From Bolinopsis microptera (Eukaryota; Ctenophora; Tentaculata; Lobata; Bolinopsidae), in NCBI RefSeq assembly GCF_026151205.1, contig NC_087079.1, forward strand, positions 5,599,230 through 5,663,229: a DNA stretch of 64,000 bases, written 5' to 3'. The notes below the pieces were generated by a model. That model was not told the DNA's origin and ran no database searches. It worked only from the letters and a program-made list of their open reading frames with translations. Within the stretch, counting starts at the first letter, position 1, and each line of letters begins with the position of its first letter. Positions 24,035-33,753 of this stretch are shown here, in pieces. The position numbers and the translations under genes were made by a program.

Positions 24035-24299
24035 CTGTGATGGAGAGAATGGTGAGAACTTCATTGATAAGGGGAACAAAGAAAAGGAAAGCCACCCCAA
24101 AACACAGCACCTCCCCCAGTACCCATCTCTTAGAGCACAACACAATAAACATGGGCAGGTAGAGAAGGAGGGAGACCAGTATGTCGGACACTGCTAGGTT
24201 GTGTACAAACATCAGGGAGATGGGGTCTAGTTTCAGAGCCTTGTGTACCAGGGACAGGTACAGGACTGCAGAGTTCCCTACCACTCCCACTATCACTAC
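24035..24299 (-). CDS. Class A GPCR exon 2 (TM1-TM3)
   Basis: Read on the minus strand, an AG acceptor (CCCACAG) precedes base 24299. The 265-nt exon encodes TM1 with GNSAVLYLS (the GN of TM1), the first intracellular loop, TM2 with HNLAVSDILVSLLLYLP (the LAxxD motif), the first extracellular loop with the conserved Trp (KRWVLGE) and Cys, and TM3 ending LTILSIT. It stops at CAG|GTACAA, just where the D/E-R-Y motif should follow. Phase 0 in, phase 1 out. This is a rhodopsin-family receptor, ligand unknown. Exons for TM4-TM7 were not found at lower coordinates, so the gene may be truncated or have further distant exons. Confidence 0.85.
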
Positions 24300-27200
24300 C
24301 TGTGGGGTTAGTGTTAGAGTCTAGTTTCAGAGCCTTGTGTACCAGGGACAGGTACAGGACTGCAGAGTTCCCTACCACTCCCACTATCACTACCTGTGGG
24401 ATTAGTTTTAGAGTCTAGTTTCAGAGCCTTGTGTACCAGGGACAGGTACAGGACTGCAGAGTTCCCTGCCACTCCCACTATCACTACCTGTGGGGTTAGT
24501 GTTAGGGTCTAGTTTCAGAGCCTTGTGTACCAGGGACAGGTACAGGACTGCAGAGTTCCCTACCACTCCCACTATCACTACCTGTGGGGTTACTGTTAGA
24601 GTCTAGTTTCAGAGCCTTGTGTACCAGTGACAGGTACAGGACTGCAGAGTTCCCTACCACTCCCACTATCACTACCTGTGGGGTTAGTGTTAGAGTTTAG
24701 TTTCAGAGCCTTGTGTACCAGGGACAGGTACAGTACTGCAGAGTTCCCTACCACTCCCACTATCACTACCTGTGGGGTTAGTGTTAGAGTCTAGTTTCAG
24801 AGCCTTGTGTACCAGGGACAGGTACAGTACTGCAGAGTTCCCTACCACTCCCACTATCACTACCTGTGGGGTTAGTGTTAGAGTCTAGTTTCAGAGCCTT
24901 GTGTACCAGGGACAGGTACAGGACTGCAGAGTTCCCTACCACTCCCACTATCACTACCTGTGGGGTTAGTGTTAGAGTCTAGTTTCAGAGCCTTGTGTAC
25001 CAGGGACAGGTACAGGACTGCAGAGTTCCCTACCACTCCCACTATCACTACCTGTGGGGTTAGTGTTAGAGTCTAGTTTCAGAGCCTTGTGTACCAGGGA
25101 CAGGTACAGGACTGCAGAGTTCCCTACCACTCCCACTATCACTACCTGTGGGGTTAGTGTTAGAGTCTAGTTTCAGAGCCTTGTGTACCAGGGACAGGTA
25201 TAGGACTGCAGAGTTCCCTACCACTCCCACTATCACTACCTGTGGGGTTAGTGTTAGAGTCTAGTTTCAGAGCCTTGTGTACCAGGGACAGGTATAGGAC
25301 TGCAGAGTTCCCTACCACTCCCACTATCACTACCTGTGGGGTTAGTGTTAGAGTCTAGTTTCAGAGCCTTGTGTACTAGGGACAGGTACAGGACTGCAGA
25401 GTTCCCTACCACTCCCACTATCACTACCTGTGGGGTTAGTGTAAGAGTCTAGTTTCAGAGCCTTGTGTACCAGGGACAGGTACAGGACTGCAGAGTTCCC
25501 TACCACTCCCACTATCACTACCTGTGGGGTTAGTGTTAGAGTCTAGTTTCAGAGCCTTGTGTACCAGGGACAGGTACAGGACTGCAGAGTTCCCTACCAC
25601 TCCCACTATCACTACCTGTGGGGTTAGTGTTAGAGTCTAGTTTCAGAGCCTTGTGTACCAGGGACAGGTATAGGACTGCAGAGTTCCCTACCACTCCCAC
25701 TATCACTACCTGTGGGGTTAGTGTTAGAGTCTAGTTTCAGAGCCTTGTGTACCAGGGACAGGTACAGGACTGCAGAGTTCCCTACCACTCCCACTATCAC
25801 TACCTGTGGGGTTAGTGTTAGAGTCTAGTTTCAGAGCCTTGTGTACCAGGGACAGGTACAGGACTGCAGAGTTCCCTACCACTCCCACTATCACTACCTG
25901 TGGGGTTAGTGTTAGAGTCTAGTTTCAGAGCCTTGTGTACCAGGGACAGGTACAGGACTGCAGAGTTCCCTACCACTCCCACTATCACTACCTGTGGGGT
26001 TAGTGTTAGAGTCTAGTTTCAGAGCCTTGTGTACCAGGGACAGGTACAGGACTGCAGAGTTCCCTACCACTCCCACTATCACTACCTGTGGGGTTAGTGT
26101 TAGAGTCTAGTTTCAGAGCCTTGTGTACCAGGGACAGGTACAGGACTGCAGAGTTCCCTACCACTCCCACTATCACTACCTGTGGGGTTAGTGTTAGAGT
26201 CTAGTTTCAGAGCCTTGTGTACCAGGGACAGGTATAGGACTGCAGAGTTCCCTACCACTCCCACTATCACTACCTGTGGGGTTAGTGTTAGAGTATAGTT
26301 TCAGAGCCTTGTGTACCAGGGACAGGTATAGGACTGCAGAGTTCCCTACCACTCCCACTATCACTACCTGTGGGGTTAGTGTTAGAGTCTAGTTTCAGAG
26401 CCTTGTGTACCAGGGACAGGTACAGGACTGCAGAGTTCCCTACCACTCCCACTATCACTACCTGTGGGGTTAGTGTTAGAGTCTAGTTTCAGAGCCTTGT
26501 GTACCAGGGACAGGTACAGGACTGCAGAGTTCCCTACCACTCCCACTATCACGACCTGTGGGGTTAGTGTTAGGGTCTAGTTTCAGAGCCTTGTGTACCA
26601 GGGACAGGTACAGGACTGCAGAGTTCCCTACCACTCCCACTATCACTACCTGTGGGGTTAGTGTTAGAGTTTAGTTTCAGAGCCTTGTGTACCAGGGACA
26701 GGTACAGGACTGCAGAGTTCCCTACCACTCCCACTATCACTACCTGTGGGGTTAGTTTTAGAGTCTAGTTTCAGAGCCTTGTGTACCAGGGACAGGTACA
26801 GGACTGCAGAGTTCCCTACCACTCCCACTATCACTACCTGTGGGGTTAGTGTTAGGGTCTAGTTTCAGAGCCTTGTGTACCAGGGACAGGTACAGGACTG
26901 CAGAGTTCCCTACCACTCCCACTATCACTACCTGTGGGGTTAGTGTTAGAGTCTAGTTTCAGAGCCTTGTGTACCAGGGACAGGTACAGGACTGCAGAGT
27001 TCCCTACCACTCCCACTATCACTACCTGTGGGGTTAGTGTTAGAGTCTAGTTTCAGAGCCTTGTGTACCAGGGACAGGTATAGGACTGCAGAGTTCCCTA
27101 CCACTCCCACTATCACTACCTGTGGGGTTAATGTTAGAGTCTAGTTTCAGAGCCTTGTGTACCAGGGACAGGTACAGGACTGCAGAGTTCCCTACCACTC

Positions 27201-28350
27201 CCACTATCACTACCTGTGGGGTTAGTGTTAGAGTCTAGTTTCAGAGCCTTGTGTACCAGGGACAGGTACAGTACTGCAGAGTTCCCTACCACTCCCACTA
27301 TCACTACCTGTGGGGTTAGTGTTAGAGTCTAGTTTCAGAGCCTTGTGTACCAGGGACAGGTACAGGACTGCAGAGTTCCCTACCACTCCCACTATCACTA
27401 CCTGTGGGGTTAGTGTTAGAGTCTAGTTTCAGAGCCTTGTGTACCAGGGACAGGTACAGGACTGCAGAGTTCCCTACCACTCCCACTATCACTACCTGTG
27501 GGGTTAATGTTAGAGTCTAGTTTCAGAGCCTTGTGTACCAGGGACAGGTACAGGACTGCAGAGTTCCCTACCACTCCCACTATCACTACCTGTGGGGTTA
27601 GTGTTAGAGTCTAGTTTCAGAGCCTTGTGTACCAGGGACAGGTACAGGACTGCAGAGTTCCCTACCACTCCCACTATCACTACCTGTGGGGTTAGTGTTA
27701 GAGTCTAGTTTCAGAGCCTTGTGTACCAGGGACAGGTACAGGACTGCAGAGTTCCCTGCCACTCCCACTATCACTACCTGTGGGGTTAGTGTTAGAGTCT
27801 AGTTTCAGAGCCTTGTGTACCAGGGACAGGTACAGCACAGGACTGCAGAGTTCCCTGCCACTCCCACTATCACTACCTGTGGGGTTAGTGTTAGAGTCTA
27901 GTTTCAGAGCCTTGTGTACCAGGGACAGGTACAGGACTGCAGAGTTCCCTGCCACTCCCACTATCACTACCTGTGGGGTTAGTGTTAGAGTCTAGTTTCA
28001 GAGCCTTGTGTACCAGGGACAGGTACAGGACTGCAGAGTTCCCTGCCACTCCCACTATCACTACCTGTGGGGTTAGTGTTAGAGTTTAGTTTCAGAGCCT
28101 TGTGTACCAGGGACAGGTACAGTACTGCAGAGTTCCCTACCACTCCCACTATCACTACCTGTGGGGTTAGTGTTAGAGTCTAGTTTCAGAGCCTTGTGTA
28201 CCAGGGACAGGTACAGGACTGCAGAGTTCCCTACCACTCCCACTATCACTACCTGTGGGGTTAGTGTTAGGGTCTAGTTTCAGAGCCTTGTGTACCAGGG
28301 ACAGGTACAGGACTGCAGAGTTCCCTACCACTCCCACTATCACTACCTGT
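24300..28350. repeat. 94-bp minisatellite, ~43 copies, each carrying the GPCR exon-2 start and its splice acceptor
   Basis: The array is a head-to-tail run of a 94-bp unit. On the minus strand each unit is 19 bp of intron tail (TCTAACACTAACCCCACAG) plus the first 75 bp of GPCR exon 2, up to the codons KLD. Units differ by few substitutions (for example GGTACAGGACT versus GGTATAGGACT or GGTACAGTACT). One unit near 27830 has a 5-bp insertion. The real exon lies at the left end. The right end joins different intron sequence (CTACAAACCCCACAG). Because 94 is not a multiple of 3, reading through successive units shifts frame. Confidence 0.96.
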
Positions 28351-28945
28351 GGGGTTTGTAGAACACTTTATCAAATTTGCTTCTTTTGTGTCTCATTAAA
28401 GACAATGTTGTTATAAATTAATCATGTTGTTTGGATCTGGAAGATCTTCACCACTCTCCAAATTCTAAATAGTCGATGGCGATCGACTATACTGTATCCA
28501 ATATTAATACGACTTTGCCAGAAAGTTGAGAACATTGGTTGTTATGCTTGATATGAAATTGAATAATTATACATGACAACAGGAGATATTGGCGTGCAGC
28601 TGATCGGCAAAACATAATTAGCGAAAACAAAACAAACAAGCGAATGAAATGATTAGAAGGTTGAATTGTGGCTATAGTGCAACGATTTAGAATTGGCTGT
28701 CGAGATTTGCAGTTGTAATTTAAATAGATGGCATAACGGTGTTTCCACTTGAAACGCTAGGAAATCGGAACATACTTTACTTAACTTATGTTTACTGTAG
28801 AATTAAAAACGGTTAAACGTGGTCTGGTAATGAATGTTTTTCTATTTTGATTGGCTGACCTTACCGACGATTTCTTAAAAACAGCAGCTCTTAATTGCTG
28901 CACTATAAAGCTATAAACTAGTCACTCTTCATGACGTTAAAATAC

Positions 28946-29056
28946 CAGTAAATTGTAGAGGAGAAGTATGGGCCTTGTTGTTGAGGTGAGGGCGTATCCC
29001 GGAGTCTCAAGAATATCAGATATATTTGTTATATTCGTCCCATCCACTGTAAACAT
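28946..29056 (-). CDS. Probable GPCR exon 1 (extracellular N-terminus and start of TM1)
   Basis: On the minus strand an ATG at 29056 begins 37 codons. They include MFTVDGTNITNISDI, with two N-glycosylation sequons (NIT, NIS), and end in a hydrophobic PILLLYNLL before a GTATTT donor at 28945. Phase 0 matches exon 2 exactly, and LLYNLL|VVIVGVVGNS would form a continuous TM1. The open frame extends further upstream to an ATG at 29131. Fits the extracellular tail of a class A receptor. The pairing with exon 2 across the 94-bp array is an inference from phase, content and order. Confidence 0.6.
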
Positions 29057-29952
29057 GATATTGTGCCCTGGAGTTCGAGGTTGGTTAGTCAAAATAAAGT
29101 GAAGTGAAAGGAGAGGCTGTTCCAAAAACAATATTATTTACCGCCACATTCAAACAAATAACAAAGCAAACAACATTAACTAATACGTGGTATCTATCTG
29201 CTAATAATCGTACGCGTGCCAAGTTATCCGCATATCCTTGACCGGCTCACTTTTCTAGAATGAGCGTTATAAACTAAATACACTATTGTCTTACCAAAAC
29301 TTCTTAATTATACAACATAACATAATTCTGATTCTAGGCTGTTTGCTAGCAGTGTGGCACTCCTATCCAAATATACTACAAAGAAAAACCTAAACATTTG
29401 ACTTTTACTCTCTAAGTAGTATTATCAAGAACAAAAATGGAAAATTACCCGTTTCTAAATAGTCAACTTTATGAAACAGGTGACTCTATTGAGCAATCTG
29501 TAATATGAATAATATAAAGGAGCAATGAACCATACTATGTATATAATGTATATAATAAACGATATGGCACATCAATGACAAATAGCAAACGTCATACCAT
29601 CATGGTAGTCCTTAGTCTGATGTAACTATAGTATTTTATATTGCATTGAAGAAATGTCTTGAACGAGGGAGGAATGTTAATTAAACATGGAGATCAAGGG
29701 GCCATCAAGAGCCTGATTATAGAATACATCTAATTCTAATGAGAACTAGGTCTGAATATATTGTGTACTAATTATTCATATTGGGACGATGGAGTCCGGA
29801 CGGCTGCTGGCCCAATAATTTACTGATATTAAAGAAAAGTTGGCTTTCAATATATTATTTATTGATAAAAGCGTCCGTGTGATCCACCATCCTTTCCGAC
29901 GAAGTAGGTATAATAAGGTAGCGTATATAATTAAGAAAGCAAACCCACACAT

Positions 29953-31076
29953 AGCCTCGGGTATAGGATACTAGGGCGTAGGAAACAAAGGCGGTAGACG
30001 CAAGAGCGGAGGACACTAGGGCGTAGGAAACAAAGGCGGTAGACGCAAGAGCGGAGGACACGAGGGCGTAGGAAACAAAGGTGGTAGACGCAAGAGCGGA
30101 GGACACTAGGGCGTAGGAAACAAAGGTGGTAGACGCAAGAGCGGAGGACACTAGGGCGTAGGAAACAAAGGCGGTAGACGCAAGAGCGGAGGACACTAGG
30201 GCGTAGGAAACAAAGGTGGTAGACGCAAGAGCGGAGGACACTAGGGCGTAGGAAACAAAGGTGGTAGACGCAAGAGCGGAGGACACTAGGGCGTAGGAAA
30301 CAAAGGCGGTAGACGCAAGAGCGGAGGACACGAGGGCGTAGGAAACAAAGGCGGTAGACGCAAGAGCGGAGGACACGAGGGCGTAGGAAACAAAGGCGGT
30401 AGACGCAAGAGCGGAGGACACTAGGGCGTAGGAAACAAAGGCGGTAGACGCAAGAGCGGAGGACACTAGGGCGTAGGAAACAAAGGCGGTAGACGCAAGA
30501 GCGGAGGACACTAGGGCGTAGGAAACAAAGGTGGTAGACACAAGAGCGGAGGACACTAGGGCGTAGGAAACAAAGGCGGTAGACGCAAGAGCGGAGGACA
30601 CGAGGGCGTAGGAAACAAAGGCGGTAGACGCAAGAGCGGAGGACACGAGGGCGTAGGAAACAAAGGCGGTAGACGCAAGAGCGGAGGACACTAGGGCGTA
30701 GGAAACAAAGGCGGTAGACGCAAGAGCGGAGGACACTAGGGCGTAGGAAACAAAGGCGGTAGACGCAAGAGCGGAGGACACTAGGGCGTAGGAAACAAAG
30801 GCGGTAGACGCAAGAGCGGAGGACACTAGGGCGTAGGAAACAAAGGCGGTAGACGCAAGAGCGGAGGACACGAGGGCGTAGGAAACAAAGGTGGTAGACG
30901 CAAGAGCGGAGGACACGAGGGCGTAGGAAACAAAGGCGGTAGACGCAAGAGCGGAGGACACTAGGGCGTAGGAAACAAAGGCGGTAGACGCAAGAGCGGA
31001 GGACACTAGGGCGTAGGAAACAAAGGTGGTAGACGCAAGAGCGGAGGACACGAGGGCGTAGGAAACAAGGGCGTTA
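29953..31076. repeat. 45-bp minisatellite, ~25 copies, built from 15-bp subunits
   Basis: The unit is GGACACKAGGGCGTA + GGAAACAAAGGYGGT + AGACGCAAGAGCGGA, three diverged 15-mers. Because 45 is a multiple of 3, the minus strand stays open for 398 codons (29855-31051) as repeats of YALVS/SALAS/TAFVS. That frame has no start context or domain and I regard it as non-coding. The right end runs into a sequence repeated in inverted orientation at 31585-31662. Confidence 0.95.
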
Positions 31077-31662
31077 CTTTCCTTAAAGGGTGCAGGTGGA
31101 TAAAAGGGCGAATCACATGATTCATTTTAGTATGAACACGAAGGCGGAAGAAAAAACGTCCTTAATGATGGTCGTTTTAACAGTTTAACTGAGAGGATTG
31201 ATGGTTTGAAATTGAGTGAACACACCTCAGTGAAATTTGTCTACCCAAAGTAAATACCCGTTTTGGTACGTACTACCCCTGATTTAAACCCGGGTAACCG
31301 TAGCGTCAGCGACTGCGATATTTTGAATGCCAAGTTTGTCACATGAACACCTAGGCATTGTTTGATTGGTCTAAGCACGTTACCAAACCCCAAAATCTGC
31401 TGCTGAGTTGACTGAGATATTTAAGGAAAATCTCTCAATGTTTGGCTCGCTTAAATCTGGGTGATTATTTGTGACATCACTATGTTTTGTTTCAAATTTA
31501 AACGTGAGTAGATCCAATTCTTCGAGCTAAGCTTTACCTCAACCAGACTGTTGAGAACATCAAAAAACCCGTTTATACATGTTAAAGTGATTCATGTGAT
31601 TCGCCCTCGTGTCCACCCTTTTAAGAAAGTACCGCCCTTGTGTCGTACGCCCTCGTGTCCGG
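31050..31662. mobile_element. TIR element whose left terminus expanded into the 45-bp array
   Basis: Bases 31050-31125 (GGACACGAGGGCGTA..., TACTTTCCTTAAAGGGTG, AGGGCGAATCACATGATTCA) match the reverse complement of 31585-31662 over about 80 bp with a few mismatches. The outer 15 bp of the terminal inverted repeat is the same 15-mer that forms the adjacent minisatellite. About 460 bp of non-coding DNA lies between the arms. No transposase and no clear target duplication. Superfamily unknown. Confidence 0.7.
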
Positions 31663-31879
31663 TTCCCATAGTCTATTCGTGGACAGAACCAAAATCTCAT
31701 CGAAAGTAACCGCTCAATTTGGAGAGACGCTGAAGGGAATTTCTAATCAGGATCTAATTATGAATATAAACATCTTGATTGATTTCAGGATTTACTTATT
31801 AATATTATGTAAAGAGAGTTCCGGATTAGGTAAAAGATGAATTCTTGAAATCTTAGGAGTCATTCACAATTCACATAAT

Positions 31880-32023
31880 ATTACGTTATCAGCCGAGGGG
31901 GAGGAGGGGGGGGGGGGTTTCCAAATGATTACGCTAGTATAATTTTTACACAATAGCTCTGTGTAAAAATTATTACGGAGGGGGGAGGGGGGTTAAAAAT
32001 GTGCCAAAAAGTGATTACGTAAT
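31880..32023. repeat. G-run-containing MITE-like repeat with internal 13-bp stem
   Basis: The segment starts TTACGTTATCAGCCGAGGG and ends GTGATTACGTAA. It holds two G-rich runs (about 31897-31917 and 31978-31992) and a perfect stem TAATTTTTACACA / TGTGTAAAAATTA around ATAGCTC. A reverse-complement relative of its left half, with a longer C run, lies at 36283-36350. Confidence 0.55.
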
Positions 32024-32493
32024 ATATAAACGACCCCGTATAACCAAAACTGACCGCATCAAAACCCTAAAAATGTAAGCCTTCTGGATGTATGAAAAAC
32101 AAAAAAGCTAGTATTGGACAGTGGGCATATTACAAGAATAATAAACACTTAAACAGATTGTTTAATAACAAAATGTTCCATATATTTGAGATAAAAGAGC
32201 AGTCCTGAGGACCGCTATTTTATCCGCTATACAAGTACAACAACTGAGTAGTGTCTTTACTGTGTGAATATCTGAAGCAGTATGTTTCACAGTATATAAT
32301 AAATAATAAGTTCAGCAAAACATTTGTGATGCCGAAAAGGTACAAAGTTATCCAGACTGAATAACTGTTTAGACTGATTTTGAGCGATCTTATATCCACC
32401 TGGTGAATCAAGGAATACATGAACGTAATTCTTAAGACAATAAGCTCATTGTTTTTGGAACATAATATGTAAAGGTAGAGTGTGTAGAGATAG

Positions 32494-32642
32494 CAGGGAC
32501 AAAAGGATTTCGCGGCATGTACGAAATCGCGAAATTTCCCATTCTCCGCGACAAATTTTATGTGTAGTTTAATGTATAGCCTGTTAAATTTCGCGGTACC
32601 GCGAAATTTGGCCAAAATAATCGCGAAATCCTTTTGTCCCTG
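32494..32642. mobile_element. hAT-type MITE, 149 bp, perfect 8-bp target duplication
   Basis: Ends are CAGGGACAAAAGGATTTCGC and its reverse complement. The element is flanked on both sides by AGAGATAG (32486-32493 and 32643-32650), an exact 8-bp duplication, and CAGGG termini are typical of hAT. Inner copies of CGCGAAATTT in both orientations lie near the ends. Too short to encode anything, so it was mobilised by a transposase elsewhere. Confidence 0.93.
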
Positions 32643-33388
32643 AGAGATAGTGACTAGTTAATCAGGTGGTATCTGACCAGACAAAAGAAGTAAATATTAG
32701 CAACAGACAAGTTGAGATCCGAATGATATAGAAATTTAATGGAATCATAAATCAGAGTGTGCCAGATGCATCATTGTCATCGTACGAAATAAAATGAAAT
32801 GTGAAATTGAACTTTTCGTTATATTTAAAAAATCGCAGCTGGTGAAAAAATATAGACGTCTTCTTCCCTTCATACGAGCCACCATGTTCCATATTAATCT
32901 TTAATCCAGTATTATCAGTTACAGTTCGTGTGGTAGCAGCTGTTCATTGTCTTATTCTAACAGCAGCCTGCCCTCCGTAATCTGTTCCTAACTGGATACT
33001 TGGATAGTGGATAAGGGGTCGTTCACATTACACATATGAATGACCCCTAAATCAGTAATCTGTCAAGTAAAGAGTTTACACTAAATACTCCTGTGTTTTT
33101 CCTCAGCCTACATCAAACTTTGATGAGTTAAGGTCAATCAATATTTAAATAATATAAGTCGTTTAATAATATAAGACATTTAATAATATGAGTCATAAAA
33201 CTTAAACTTAACAGTGGCCATTACACGCCCTTTAGTTTATGTTATAAGACAACGGATAAGTTATCTTTCAATAATTGTCTGAGAAGCTGTAAAAGTTGAT
33301 GATTTTGCTTCTTTAATGAAATTATTAATCAATTAAAATAACTTTATCCTCTAATTGATTAACTAATTACTCAATTACCTTTCCTCAG

Positions 33389-33481
33389 ATGATGGTGACC
33401 AACCTGCGGGGTGAGATGACAGTGGAAGTTTCTCCGAACGTATCAGATCTCTTCCTTGACAGCGACAGTTACTTGTCAAAG
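33389..33481 (+). CDS. ASPG: ASPG-like gene, single internal exon
   Basis: A 93-nt exon between CCTTTCCTCAG and GTAATT encodes 31 residues in one clean frame. It contains MMVTNLRGEMTVEV, which corresponds to the conserved LRGEMT segment at the end of the asparaginase domain of animal ASPG, just before the ankyrin repeats. Unlike the exons at 20.9-22.7 kb it needs no frame correction. It is on the same strand, about 10.7 kb further on, with the GPCR fragment and both minisatellites in between. Confidence 0.75.
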
Positions 33482-33753
33482 GTAATTATCATTAATTCAT
33501 TAATTATATATTCGTTAATTGTTAATTAAGTATTTATTAATTATTATACAGAGGAATTTGTTTCCCTTTGAATCAATCAAACTAGATGAATTGTTGTAAA
33601 TACTGAGATCAAACTATCAATCTACAGGCTATCGTCAAACATGTTGCAAGGCGTCATCTTCAGTGACATAAGCCCTAGAAATTGTAAAAAGTTAGTAAAA
33701 CCCAAAATTCCTTTAAAAATCTGAACACTCTTAAAACGGTTATAAAGTTAAAA

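Noticed and set aside
27698-27967. GPCR N-terminus-like frames inside the array
   Set aside because: They are read-through of 94-bp repeat units in shifting frames, not separate genes.
24300-28350. CRISPR-like array of regular repeats
   Set aside because: The unit is continuous with no unique spacers, the context is eukaryotic, and the unit is plainly a GPCR exon piece.
29855-31051. 398-residue protein-coding gene
   Set aside because: The frame is a by-product of a 45-bp tandem repeat, with no domain, no plausible start, and a flanking transposon end that explains it.
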